Source: Kineosporia aurantiaca JCM 3230 | Lineage (GTDB): Bacteria > Actinomycetota > Actinomycetes > Actinomycetales > Kineosporiaceae | Direction: 5' to 3' | Length of the DNA: 64,000 bases | NCBI GenBank assembly: GCA_000719025.1 | Contig: JODP01000013.1 | Coordinates: forward strand, 248,001 to 312,000 | Shown: in pieces, positions 17,275 to 26,370 of the stretch | Position numbering within the stretch: the stretch's first letter is position 1 | How the letters are laid out: every line of letters begins with the position of its first letter | Translations under genes and position numbers: made by a program | Notes under the pieces: generated by a model | Told to the model about the DNA's origin: nothing | Databases searched by the model: none | The model's input: the letters and a program-made list of their open reading frames with translations, nothing else

Positions 17275-17871
17275 TCAGGCCGAGGCGGCCGTGGCCATGC
17301 TGATCGCGTGCTCGGCCAGGGTGACCAGGAGTTCCTTGCACGAGGCGCGCTGGCGCACGTCGGCCAGCACCACCGGCACGCGGTCGTCGATGTCCAGGGC
17401 CACCCGGACCTCGTCAGGCACGTACTCGGCCTCGCCGTCGAAGCAGTTCACCCCGATGACGAACGGGATGCCCCGGCGCTCGAAGAAGTCGACGGCCGGG
17501 AAGCAGCTCTCCAGCCGGCGGGTGTCGGCCAGCACGACGGCGCCGATCGCGCCCTCGGCCAGCTCGTCCCACATGAACCAGAACCGGTCCTGGCCGGGCG
17601 TGCCGAACAGGTAGAGCACCAGTTCCGGGCTGATCGTGATCCGGCCGAAGTCGAGCGCGACCGTGGTGGTCTTCTTCTGCTCGACCCCGGAGAGGTCGTC
17701 GACCCCCCGGCTGAGCTCGGTGATGAGTTCCTCGGTACGCAGCGGCGGGATCTCACTGATCGTGCCGACCATGGTGGTCTTCCCGACGCCGAAGCCGCCC
17801 GCGATCAGCAGCTTCACCGCCGTCGCGCGTACCCCGGGCCGCTGGTTCGGGTCAGAGTCGGCGTATGCCAT
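17275..17871 (-). CDS. Ras-like GTP/ATP-binding protein of a conservon (CvnD type)
   Basis: A 198-residue small GTPase-like protein. P-loop IAGGFGVGKTTMVG near residue 25, switch-region TTTVALDFGRI, and LFGTPGQDRFWFMWDEL in the position of the Ras DxxG motif. Such proteins end four-gene conservons and act at the membrane with roadblock and sensor-kinase partners; their regulatory target is unknown. Its start overlaps the DUF742 gene by 20 nt. Last gene of the cluster. Confidence 0.9.
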   Translation of the reverse strand: MAYADSDPNQRPGVRATAVKLLIAGGFGVGKTTMVGTISEIPPLRTEELITELSRGVDDLSGVEQKKTTTVALDFGRITISPELVLYLFGTPGQDRFWFMWDELAEGAIGAVVLADTRRLESCFPAVDFFERRGIPFVIGVNCFDGEAEYVPDEVRVALDIDDRVPVVLADVRQRASCKELLVTLAEHAISMATAASA

Positions 17872-18217
17872 TGATAACCGCCTGAAGGACGTTGATGTCG
17901 GGGGTGACGGCCGACCGGAACATCAGCAGCTGCCGGTCGATCAGGTCACCGATGAGGATCTTCACGACACTGAGCGGCAGGCCCAGGTCGGCGGAAACCT
18001 CGGCGATGGACTTGGGGTGCTGGCACATGGTGACGATCTGGAGCCCCTCGGGCTCCAGCGAGTCGGCCAGCTGCGGGGTGACCCGCTGCAAGGCCACCAC
18101 CAGGGTGATCATCGCCAGGTCGCGTTGCTTGCTGGTGGTGCGGCCGCGGGTCAGCGCGTACGGGCGGACCAGGGGCCCGGCCTCCTCGTCGAACCAGTGC
18201 TGATCCGCCGGGGTCAC
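17852..18217 (-). CDS. DUF742 protein of a conservon (CvnC type)
   Basis: A 121-residue DUF742 protein: VRPYALTRGRTT near residue 17, LEPEGLQIVTMCQHPKSIAEVSADL resembling a winged helix, then LPLSVVKILIGDLID. DUF742 proteins are known partners of roadblock and Ras-like proteins in actinobacterial conservons. GTG 18217 overlaps the roadblock gene by 4 nt, and its 3' end overlaps the GTPase gene. Confidence 0.9.
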   Translation of the reverse strand: MTPADQHWFDEEAGPLVRPYALTRGRTTSKQRDLAMITLVVALQRVTPQLADSLEPEGLQIVTMCQHPKSIAEVSADLGLPLSVVKILIGDLIDRQLLMFRSAVTPDINVLQAVINGIRRL

Positions 18218-18642
18218 GGTCTCGGTCCCACCCCGGGGGCCGAGTCCTCGGTCCGCGGCTGCGAGCTGAGGTACGTGCCGACCTGCTTGACCAGCAGGTT
18301 CATCTCGTAGGCAACCATGCCCATATCGGCGTTGACGTCGGCCAGGAGGGCCAGACAGGCACCCTGACCGGCCGCGGTGACCACCAGGAAGTAGTTGTCC
18401 ATCTCGACGACCGTCTGCCGGACCCCGCCGCCGCCGAAGTGCCGTCCGGTCCCCCGGGCCAGGCTCTGGAAGCCGGAGGCGACCGCGGCCAGGTGCTCGC
18501 CGTCGTCCCGGTTCAGGTTGCTGGACCGGCCGATCAGCAGGCCGTCGGACGAGAGAACGATCGCCCGGTCCGCGCCCGGCAGGCGGCGGAGCAGATCCTC
18601 CACCAGCCAGTCCAGGCCACCCATCGCGCTGTTCTGCGTCAT
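18214..18642 (-). CDS. Roadblock/LC7-domain protein of a conservon (CvnB type)
   Basis: A 142-residue roadblock/LC7 protein: LDWLVEDLLRRLPGADRAIVLSSDGLLIG, then HLAAVASGFQSLA and VEMDNYFLVVTAAGQGACLALLA. Roadblock proteins regulate small GTPases such as the one encoded two genes on. It starts 96 nt after the sensor kinase and overlaps the DUF742 gene by 4 nt. Confidence 0.9.
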   Translation of the reverse strand: MTQNSAMGGLDWLVEDLLRRLPGADRAIVLSSDGLLIGRSSNLNRDDGEHLAAVASGFQSLARGTGRHFGGGGVRQTVVEMDNYFLVVTAAGQGACLALLADVNADMGMVAYEMNLLVKQVGTYLSSQPRTEDSAPGVGPRP

Positions 18643-18738
18643 CTCGCCTTCCAGTCCATGGTTCGCGAAAACAGTGTTCTCGCCCCTCTTCTCTGCGTGG
18701 AGCCGGTGGAACGTGCTGGGTAGGTCCGGTCGGTCCGG

Positions 18739-21693
18739 TCAGGCATCCGGGCGCTCCGTCCGGCCGCGCTGGGTGCCCCGCTGGAACGCGGCCATCCGGT
18801 TGCGGGCCAGGTCCGGGTCGCTCTGCGGACCGGTGTCGGCCCGCTCCGGCATCGCCGCGGTGGCCGGTGCCGGGGTGCTCTTCAGGCGGTCGGACAGGTG
18901 CGCCTGGCGGGTCCGGCGCGGCAGTTCGGGCCGGCCGTTCGGGCCGATCGGGCGGGCGCCCTGGGCGCCGCGCATCCCGGCCGGCGGGGTCGGCGCCGCC
19001 TTGGCCGCCGCCCCGTTCCCGACGCCGCTCGGGCTCAGACCGCGCTGCGGCAGGCCGTTGCCGTTGCCGTTCGCACCGCCGTTGCCGTGCCCATTGCCGT
19101 TGCCGAGGCCGTTGCCGTTGCCGTTGCCGTTGCCGACACCGTTGCCGAGGCCGTTCGCACCGGCCCGGCCGGCCAGGTACTCGGCCCGGGCCTGCGGGTT
19201 CAGCGTCGGGCCGGGCTCACCCGGGTAGCTCGCCTGGGCATGCCGCACCGGGCCGCCCGGACCAGCGGGGCCACCGGTGCCGACCGGCGGGATCGGGCGC
19301 AGCTGGGTCGGCCGCTCACCACGGTCGCCGAGGTCACCACCCCGGCCGTCGCGGCGGGTGACCCGCTCGAGCGGGCCGGTGGCGGTGCGCGGCTCGCTCG
19401 GCGCCACCGACAGGGCCGGGGCCGCGCCGCGGCGTTCCGGACCGGCCGGCTGGGTGTCGTTCTGCGCCGGGATGACCGCGATCTCGCCGGTCATCTCCCC
19501 GGTGATCGCCATCCGCTCGTGCAGCGACCGGGCTCCGGCGGACTCCGGGGCGGCACCGTCGGCACCGTCCAGGGCGAGCGCCGGCCCACCGGCCAGGCCG
19601 GCCGGGTTGGCGTCGAACAGCTCCGACGGGATCAGCACGACGGCCTTGGTACCGCCGTAGGCCGGGGACGGGGTCAGGGTGACCCGGATGTTCTGGCCGG
19701 CCGCCAGCTGGGCGACCACGAACATGCCCAGGCGGGGCTCCTCGCGCAGGGTCAGCGCGTGGAAGTCGGGTGCGGTGGTCAGCATCTCGTTCAGCTCGGC
19801 CAGCTTCTCGGCCGGGATGCCCAGGCCCTGGTCCTCGATCTCCAGCACCAGGCCCTTGCCGACCAGGTTGCCCCGGACCTCGACCTTGGACATCGGCGGG
19901 GAGAACGAGGTGGCGTTGTCGACCAGCTCGGCGAGCAGGTGGATGACGTCGGCGACCGCGGCGCCGTTGATCGCCAGGCGGGGCAGGCGGCCGATCGACA
20001 CCCGGGCGTAGTCCTGGGCCTCGGAGATCGAGGAGCGGACCACCTGGAGCAGCTCGACCGAGTTGCGCCAGCGCCGGCCGGGCTGGCCGCCACCGAGGAT
20101 GACCAGGTTCTCGGCGTTGCGCCGGGCGCGGGTGGCCAGGTGGTCGAGCTCGAACAGCAGCTCGATCTGCTCCGGGTCCTCCTCGAACCGCTCGGCCTTC
20201 TCCAGCACGCCGAGCTGGCGGTGCACGATCACCTGGCTGCGGTAGGCGATGTTGAGGAAGACCTCGCGCAGGCCGGCCCGGGTCTCGGCCTCCTGGACGG
20301 CCGCCGTGACGGCGACCTCCTGGGCCCGGTTGAACGCGTCGGCCACCTCACCGATCTCGTCCTTGCCGAAGCTGAGCTTGGGCATCTGCCGGTGCTCGTC
20401 GTCCACCTCACCGGCGCGCAGGCCCTGGACCAGGGCGGGCAGCCGGGTCTGGGCCAGGTCCAGGGTCTCGTCGCGCAGCCCGCGCAGCCGGTTGACCAGG
20501 CGGTTCCCCTCGCGGGTGGTGATCAGGAAGATCAGGATGCCGAACAGCACGGCGGCCAGACCGCCGTAGATCGCGTAGTTGACCCGGTCCCCGGCCGCGT
20601 CGACGGCCAGCTTGGAGGAGAAGTCCAGGTGCAGCAGGGCGATGTTGGTCAGCGCGGTGGTGACCTCGTCGTTGGCGTTCTCCCAGGCCGAGGACGCGAT
20701 CGGCAGCTCGGCCTTGAGGTTGCCGTTGTTCAGCTGGGCGTTGGTCGGCAGCACGGCGGACAGCGAGAGCGAGCCGGCCGGCAGGTCGCCGCTGTTGGCG
20801 GTGCCCCCGTTCTGGTCGCCGGCGGCGCCCGGGCCGGTGTTCTTGTCCCGGGTGAAGTCCTTCTTCTCGCGCTCGGTCAGCACGTGCGCGTCCAGCACGG
20901 CCTGCTCCACCTGGGCCTGCTGACGCCAGGCCTGGCTGCTGGTGAGCTGCTTGACCTGCATCTGCTCGGCCGGGGTCAGGTCCGGGGTGATCGTGTCGAG
21001 CTCGTCCCGGTAGGCGTTACCGGTCTTGATGAAGGCCTCGTACTCCTCCTGGGTGATGCCCTCGTTGGAGAACGCCACGTAGGCCAGGCCGTTGCCCTCG
21101 GCCAGTTCCTCGACCAGGCCGATCAGGCTGGCCGAGCGCTGCTCCTCGATGGCGGAGTGACCGTTCGGGGCGATCGTCGCCAGCAACCGGACGGTCTCGG
21201 CGATCTGGTCGATCATCCCGCCCCAGAAGGTGGTCGCCTCGAGGACCGTCGCCTCCCCGTCGTTGACCTTGGCGCGCATCGACGGCATCGCGGCCAGCCG
21301 GGCCGCGAAGTCCTTGAACGCCGGGCCGATCTCCGGCGGCGTCTTGTCGGCCAGCGAGCCGGCGTCGGCCTGGATCTTCGCCAGGGCCTGGTCGGTCTTG
21401 GCCTGCTGGGCGGTCAGCCGGGTCTTGTTGGCGGCCGACGGGTCGGCGATGTAGGCGGCGCTCAGCAGCAGCTCGCGCCGGGCCTCGGGGATGAAGGACT
21501 GGGACGAGCTGAGGCTGTCCCGGACCACGCTGTTGGAGCTGCGCAGGCCCCAGAAGTTGACCGCCAGGATCGTCGCGACGATCACGCCGACGAGCAGCAG
21601 CGACAGGCTGGGGACCCAGCCGATCATCAGGATGCGGGTTCGGATCGACCGGGCACCCAGTCGCTTTCGGGGACCGCTGGCCTTCGGAGCCAT
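18739..21693 (-). CDS. Conservon sensor histidine kinase (CvnA type, NIT-like sensor)
   Basis: About 984 residues: basic N-terminus, transmembrane helix about 24-48, a large helical extracytoplasmic sensor resembling nitrate/nitrite-sensing (NIT) domains, a second helix near residue 375, a HAMP-like segment, and a HATPase_c domain (ELVDNATSFSPP, EIEDQGLGIP) near residues 600-700. The 280-residue C-terminal tail is disordered, rich in Pro and Gly, with a Gly-Asn repeat encoded at 19054-19158. I chose ATG 21693; a frame from 21744 adds an implausible tail. First gene of the conservon. Confidence 0.88.
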   Translation of the reverse strand: MAPKASGPRKRLGARSIRTRILMIGWVPSLSLLLVGVIVATILAVNFWGLRSSNSVVRDSLSSSQSFIPEARRELLLSAAYIADPSAANKTRLTAQQAKTDQALAKIQADAGSLADKTPPEIGPAFKDFAARLAAMPSMRAKVNDGEATVLEATTFWGGMIDQIAETVRLLATIAPNGHSAIEEQRSASLIGLVEELAEGNGLAYVAFSNEGITQEEYEAFIKTGNAYRDELDTITPDLTPAEQMQVKQLTSSQAWRQQAQVEQAVLDAHVLTEREKKDFTRDKNTGPGAAGDQNGGTANSGDLPAGSLSLSAVLPTNAQLNNGNLKAELPIASSAWENANDEVTTALTNIALLHLDFSSKLAVDAAGDRVNYAIYGGLAAVLFGILIFLITTREGNRLVNRLRGLRDETLDLAQTRLPALVQGLRAGEVDDEHRQMPKLSFGKDEIGEVADAFNRAQEVAVTAAVQEAETRAGLREVFLNIAYRSQVIVHRQLGVLEKAERFEEDPEQIELLFELDHLATRARRNAENLVILGGGQPGRRWRNSVELLQVVRSSISEAQDYARVSIGRLPRLAINGAAVADVIHLLAELVDNATSFSPPMSKVEVRGNLVGKGLVLEIEDQGLGIPAEKLAELNEMLTTAPDFHALTLREEPRLGMFVVAQLAAGQNIRVTLTPSPAYGGTKAVVLIPSELFDANPAGLAGGPALALDGADGAAPESAGARSLHERMAITGEMTGEIAVIPAQNDTQPAGPERRGAAPALSVAPSEPRTATGPLERVTRRDGRGGDLGDRGERPTQLRPIPPVGTGGPAGPGGPVRHAQASYPGEPGPTLNPQARAEYLAGRAGANGLGNGVGNGNGNGNGLGNGNGHGNGGANGNGNGLPQRGLSPSGVGNGAAAKAAPTPPAGMRGAQGARPIGPNGRPELPRRTRQAHLSDRLKSTPAPATAAMPERADTGPQSDPDLARNRMAAFQRGTQRGRTERPDA
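19054..19158 (-). repeat. Hexanucleotide repeat encoding Gly-Asn pairs in the sensor kinase
   Basis: Imperfect tandem GGNAAY units on the minus strand encode alternating Gly and Asn in the cytoplasmic tail, interrupted by Leu, Val, His and Ala. The repeat stays in frame whatever the copy number, so length could vary without breaking the protein. Confidence 0.75.
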
Positions 21694-22213
21694 CGAGACG
21701 GCATTCCTTCCCGAACCCCACGGACGCCGAGGGGGAAGGGCCACGCCCGGGACGAGGACGAGCAGGCGCTGGGACCGGTGACCGGCGGGTGGCGCATGCC
21801 GATCACGTGATTACCCAGCGTGCACCGTTGCTCGCAATTCGTCGGGCAGTGACGATCTCCTGGAGTCCGGGTCCGCAGTGACGATTCCGGCTTTGTGACA
21901 AGAACGTGATCTCAAGGAGACCCTCGGGCACTCCCGTTGCGCCGCATCCGATTTGGTACGGATGTAGCCCTGAGGGGTGCAAGATAAGCACCGATCAGTT
22001 ATGGGAGTCAAGTGCGGATTGCCCTGCGTAATCGCGCGTGTACCCAGGTCGAACAAGATTAAGCGACATGGGTCGATTACTACGGAATGTAACGATCGGC
22101 CGACCCAGCGCAGCCGATCGGGTCCCGGTTTCGTCATCAAACCAGACAAAGGACGTCCCCGGTCGCCACAATTTGTGGCGACCGGGGACGTCCCTCATCG
22201 ACTGCCGAGGCCC
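21694..22213. other. Gap between the conservon and pyrF
   Basis: About 520 nt without a supported gene. The right end holds the pyrF hairpin (22151-22193). The remainder should contain the conservon promoter on the minus strand. A direct repeat CAGTGACGAT occurs at 21847-21856 and 21876-21885; its meaning is unknown. Confidence 0.5.
22151..22193 (-). terminator. Long perfect hairpin after pyrF
   Basis: Arms 22151-22171 and 22173-22193 are exact reverse complements of 21 nt around one central base. It begins 20 nt after the pyrF stop, and on the minus strand it is followed by CTTTGTCTGGTTT. It is the likely end of the pyrimidine operon. Confidence 0.8.
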
Positions 22214-23053
22214 TCAGGAGCCCAGCGCCGCCGTGACCGCCTCGACGGTCCGGGCCGCCGCGTCCCTTAATCCGCTGATCGACGGGCCGGCCCCGAGAAC
22301 CTCGCGCGAGGAATTCGGCAGGACGTCGCCGAGCGCCGGGCCGAACACCGCGCGCAGGTCCGCCGCGGTGGCGCCCTGCGCCCCGACTCCGGGCGCCAGG
22401 ATCGGCCCGTTCAGCGCCGAGAGCTCGTGCTCCCGGCCCGGCCCGGTGACCGTGGCGCCGACCACCACGCCGACCGAGCCCAGCGGCCGGGCCCCCACGT
22501 TCTCCGCGGCGACCGCGTCGATCAGGGTCTGGGCGACGGTCCGGCCCTGCTCGTCCCGGGCGTGCTGGACCTGCCCACCCTCCGGGTTGGAAGTCAGGGC
22601 GAGCACGAACACCCCCCGGCCGGTCTCCGCGGCCAGGTCCAGCAACGGCCGCAGCGAACCGAACCCGAGGAACGGCGAGACCGTCACCGCGTCCCCGGCC
22701 AGCGACGATTCCTTGCCCGCGTAGGCATCGGCGTACGCCGCCATGGTGGAGCCGATGTCGCCCCGTTTCGCGTCCATGATGCTCAGCCCGCCCGCCTCGC
22801 GGATGCCGGCCACCGCCCGCTCCAGCACCGCGACCCCGGCCGAGCCGAACCGCTCGAAGAACGCGGCCTGCGGCTTGATCACCGCGACCCGGTCGGCCAG
22901 CGCCTCCACCACGGTCAGGGTGAACCGCTCGAGCCCGGCCACGTCGTCGGCCAGCCCCCACTTACCCAGCAACGCCGGGTGCGGGTCGATCCCCACACAA
23001 AGGGGACCGTAAGCGTCCATTGCTGATCGCAGTCGCCCTCCGAAGGGCGTCAC
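22214..23053 (-). CDS. pyrF: Orotidine 5'-phosphate decarboxylase (type 2)
   Basis: A 279-residue enzyme for the last step of UMP synthesis. The catalytic signature is SIMDAKRGDIGST near residue 92; CVGIDPHPALLGKWGL and ALTSNPEGG also fit the actinobacterial type-2 family. Start GTG 23053 overlaps the carB stop by 4 nt. Last gene of the operon; pyrD, often between carB and pyrF, is absent. Confidence 0.95.
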   Translation of the reverse strand: MTPFGGRLRSAMDAYGPLCVGIDPHPALLGKWGLADDVAGLERFTLTVVEALADRVAVIKPQAAFFERFGSAGVAVLERAVAGIREAGGLSIMDAKRGDIGSTMAAYADAYAGKESSLAGDAVTVSPFLGFGSLRPLLDLAAETGRGVFVLALTSNPEGGQVQHARDEQGRTVAQTLIDAVAAENVGARPLGSVGVVVGATVTGPGREHELSALNGPILAPGVGAQGATAADLRAVFGPALGDVLPNSSREVLGAGPSISGLRDAAARTVEAVTAALGS

Positions 23054-26000
23054 AGCTGCTGCTCCGCCCGCAGTTCGCCGAGCCGGATCGCGTGCTCCTG
23101 CAGCGAGGCCACCCGGACCGGCTCGTTGCGGGCCGCCTCGATCGCCTGCACCGCGGCCGAGAACTGCTGGATGGTGGTGATGATCGGCTTGTCCACGGCC
23201 GTGGTGGTGGCCCGGATCTCGTAACCGTCCATCCGGGCGGCCGGCCCGGACGGGGTGTTCACCACCATGTCCACCTCACCCGCGGCGATCATGTCGACGA
23301 TCGTCGGCTCGCCCTGTTCGCCCTGCCCGAGCGCCAGCTTGCGCACCCGGGTCGAGGCGATCCCGTTGCGCCGCAGCACATCCGCGGTGCCGTCGGTGGC
23401 CAGCACCGTGAAGCCGAGGTCGACCAGGCGCTTGACCGGGAAGATCATCGCCCGCTTGTCCACGTCGGCGACCGAGATGAAGACCGTGCCGGAGTCCGGC
23501 AGACCGCCGAACGCGGCCGACTGCGACTTGGCGAAGGCGTGCGGGAAGTCGGTGTCGATCCCCATCACCTCACCGGTGGAGCGCATCTCCGGGGAGAGCA
23601 GGGTGTCCACGATCTTGCCCTCGGCGGTCCGGAACCGCTTGAACGGCAGCACCGCCTCCTTCACCGAGACCGGGGAGTCGGCCGGCATGGTGCCGCCGTC
23701 GCCCTGGGCCGGCAGCATGCCCTCGGCCCGCAGTTCGGCGATGGTGGAGCCGAGCATGATCCGGGCCGCCGCCTTGGCCAGCGGCACCGCGGTCGCCTTG
23801 GAGACGAACGGGGCCGTCCGGCTGGCCCGGGGGTTCGCCTCGAGCACGTAGAGGACGCCGGCGGCCAGGGCGAACTGCACGTTCAGCAGGCCGCGCACGC
23901 CGACCCCCTTGGCGATCGCCTCGGTGGAGACCCGGACCCGCTCGATGTCCCGCTCCCCCAGGGTCACCGGCGGAAGCACGCAGGCCGAGTCGCCGGAGTG
24001 GATCCCGGCCTCCTCGATGTGCTCCATCACGCCGCCGAGGTACATCTCGGTGCCGTCGTAGAGCGCGTCCACGTCGATCTCGATCGCGTCGTCCAGGAAC
24101 CGGTCGACCAGCACCGGCCGGCCCGGCCCGATCTCGGTGGCCCGGTTGAGGTAGTCGGCCAGCTGGGCCTCGTCGTAGACGATCTCCATGCCCCGGCCGC
24201 CGAGTACGTAGGACGGGCGCACCAGCACCGGGTAGCCGATCTCGTCGGCGATCTGCTTGGCCCGCGGGAAGGTGATCGCGGTGCCGTGCTTGGGCGCCAG
24301 CAGGCCGGCCGCGCTCAGCACCTCGCCGAACTCGCCGCGGTCCTCGGCCAGGTCGATGGCCTCCGGGCTGGTGCCGACGATCGGCACCCCGTTGGCCTTC
24401 AGGGCCGCCGCCAGACCCAGCGGGGTCTGCCCGCCGAGCTGCACGATGACCCCGACCAGCTCACCGGAACGCCGCTCGGCGTGCACGATCTCGAGCACGT
24501 CCTCCAGAGTGAGCGGCTCGAAGTAGAGCCGGTCGGAGGTGTCGTAGTCGGTCGAGACGGTCTCCGGGTTGCAGTTCACCATGACCGTCTCGTAGCCGGC
24601 GTCGCGCAGCGCGAACGAGGCGTGCACGCAGGAGTAGTCGAACTCCACGCCCTGACCGATCCGGTTCGGCCCGGAGCCGAGGATGATCACCTTGCGCCGG
24701 GAGGACGCGGTGACCTCGTCCTCCTCGTCGTAGCTGGAGTAGTAGTACGGCGTGCTGGCGGCGAACTCGGCGGCGCAGGTGTCCACCGTCTTGTAGACCG
24801 GCCGCACCCCCAGCGCGTGCCGGACACCCCTCACGACATCTTCGGAAAGACCGCTCAGGGAAGCCAGCTGGGCGTCGGAGAAGCCGTGCCGCTTGGCCTC
24901 GCGCAGCAGTTCCGGGGTAAGGGCGTCGGACGCGCGGATCTCCTGCGCGAGCTCCTCCAGAAGCATCAGCTGGTCGAGGAACCACGGGTCGATCTTGGTG
25001 GCTTCGAACAGCTGCTCCACCGTGGCCCCGGCCCGGATCGCCTGCTGTACCTGCAGGAGCCGGCTCTCGGTCGGAACCTTCGCGGCCTCCAGCAGAGGTT
25101 CGAGCGCTGGGACGGGACCGTCCCAGTGGAACGCCGCGCCCTTCTTCTCCAGCGAGCGCAGCGCCTTCTGCAGCGCCTCGGTGAAGTTCCGGCCGATCGC
25201 CATCGCCTCGCCGACCGACTTCATCGTGGTGGTCAGCGTGGGGTCGGCGGCCGGGAACTTCTCGAACGCGAACCGCGGCACCTTGACCACGACGTAGTCG
25301 AGCGTGGGCTCGAAGCTGGCCGGGGTCTTCTCGGTGATGTCGTTCGGGATCTCGTCCAGCGAGTACCCGACCGCCAGCCGGGCCGCGATCTTGGCGATCG
25401 GGAAGCCGGTCGCCTTGGACGCCAGCGCCGAGGACCGCGAGACCCGCGGGTTCATCTCGATCACGATCACCCGGCCGTCGGCCGGGTTCACCGCGAACTG
25501 GATGTTGCAGCCGCCGGTGTCCACGCCGACCTCGCGGATCACCGCGATGCCGATGTCCCGCAGCTTCTGGTACTCCCGGTCGGTCAGGGTCAGGGCCGGG
25601 GCCACGGTGATCGAGTCACCGGTGTGCACGCCCATCGGGTCGAGGTTCTCGATCGAGCAGACCACCACCACGTTGTCGTTGTGGTCGCGCATCAGCTCGA
25701 GCTCGTACTCCTTCCACCCGATGATCGACTCCTCGAGGAGCACCTCGGTGGTCGGCGAGTAGTGCAGCCCGGCGCCGGCGATCCGCTCCAGGTCGGCCGC
25801 GTCGTAGGCGATGCCGGAGCCGAGGCCGCCCATGGTGAAGCTGGGCCGCACCACCACCGGGTAGCCGAGCTCGCCGGTGGCGGCCACGCACTCGTCCATG
25901 GTGTGGCAGACGAAGCTGCGGGCCACGGTGGCGTCCAGGCCGTACTTCTCCCGCACGGTGTCGACCACGCCCTTGAACAGCTGGCGGTCCTCACCGGCCT

Positions 26001-26370
26001 CGATCGCCGCCACGTTGGCGCCGATCAGCTCGACGTTGTACTTCTCCAGGATCCCGGCGGCGTTCAGGTCCATCGCCGCGTTCAGCGCGGTCTGCCCGCC
26101 CAGGGTGGCCAGCAGCGCGTCCGGGCGCTCCTTGGCGATGATCGCCTCGATCACCTCGGAGGTGATCGGCTCGACGTAGGTGGCGTCGGCGAACTCCGGG
26201 TCGGTCATGATCGTGGCCGGGTTGGAGTTCACCAGGACGACCCGCAGGCCCTCCTCGCGCAGCACCCGGCAGGCCTGGGTGCCGGAGTAGTCGAACTCGC
26301 AGGCCTGGCCGATCACGATCGGGCCGGACCCGATGACCAGGACGCTCTTGAGGTCAGTTCTTCTGGGCAT
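23050..26370 (-). CDS. carB: Carbamoyl-phosphate synthase, large chain
   Basis: A 1106-residue synthetase with two homologous ATP-grasp halves (about 1-400 and 550-935), an oligomerisation region between, and a C-terminal MGS-like allosteric domain. It starts RTDLKSVLVIGSGPIVIGQA; the second half has KVIILGSGPNRIGQGVEFDYS. With CarA it makes carbamoyl phosphate for pyrimidines and arginine. It overlaps carA by 17 nt and pyrF by 4 nt. Confidence 0.97.
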   Translation of the reverse strand: MPRRTDLKSVLVIGSGPIVIGQACEFDYSGTQACRVLREEGLRVVLVNSNPATIMTDPEFADATYVEPITSEVIEAIIAKERPDALLATLGGQTALNAAMDLNAAGILEKYNVELIGANVAAIEAGEDRQLFKGVVDTVREKYGLDATVARSFVCHTMDECVAATGELGYPVVVRPSFTMGGLGSGIAYDAADLERIAGAGLHYSPTTEVLLEESIIGWKEYELELMRDHNDNVVVVCSIENLDPMGVHTGDSITVAPALTLTDREYQKLRDIGIAVIREVGVDTGGCNIQFAVNPADGRVIVIEMNPRVSRSSALASKATGFPIAKIAARLAVGYSLDEIPNDITEKTPASFEPTLDYVVVKVPRFAFEKFPAADPTLTTTMKSVGEAMAIGRNFTEALQKALRSLEKKGAAFHWDGPVPALEPLLEAAKVPTESRLLQVQQAIRAGATVEQLFEATKIDPWFLDQLMLLEELAQEIRASDALTPELLREAKRHGFSDAQLASLSGLSEDVVRGVRHALGVRPVYKTVDTCAAEFAASTPYYYSSYDEEDEVTASSRRKVIILGSGPNRIGQGVEFDYSCVHASFALRDAGYETVMVNCNPETVSTDYDTSDRLYFEPLTLEDVLEIVHAERRSGELVGVIVQLGGQTPLGLAAALKANGVPIVGTSPEAIDLAEDRGEFGEVLSAAGLLAPKHGTAITFPRAKQIADEIGYPVLVRPSYVLGGRGMEIVYDEAQLADYLNRATEIGPGRPVLVDRFLDDAIEIDVDALYDGTEMYLGGVMEHIEEAGIHSGDSACVLPPVTLGERDIERVRVSTEAIAKGVGVRGLLNVQFALAAGVLYVLEANPRASRTAPFVSKATAVPLAKAAARIMLGSTIAELRAEGMLPAQGDGGTMPADSPVSVKEAVLPFKRFRTAEGKIVDTLLSPEMRSTGEVMGIDTDFPHAFAKSQSAAFGGLPDSGTVFISVADVDKRAMIFPVKRLVDLGFTVLATDGTADVLRRNGIASTRVRKLALGQGEQGEPTIVDMIAAGEVDMVVNTPSGPAARMDGYEIRATTTAVDKPIITTIQQFSAAVQAIEAARNEPVRVASLQEHAIRLGELRAEQQL

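Noticed and set aside
16994..17614. Open frame on the plus strand across the gap before the conservon
   Set aside because: It runs antisense into the GTPase gene, shows no family motif and has no RBS.
18898..21810. 970-codon open frame on the plus strand opposite the sensor kinase (and similar long antisense frames elsewhere)
   Set aside because: Long antisense frames are expected in DNA with such high G+C at third positions. The protein is low-complexity Arg/Gly/Asp-rich and the opposite strand encodes a recognisable kinase.
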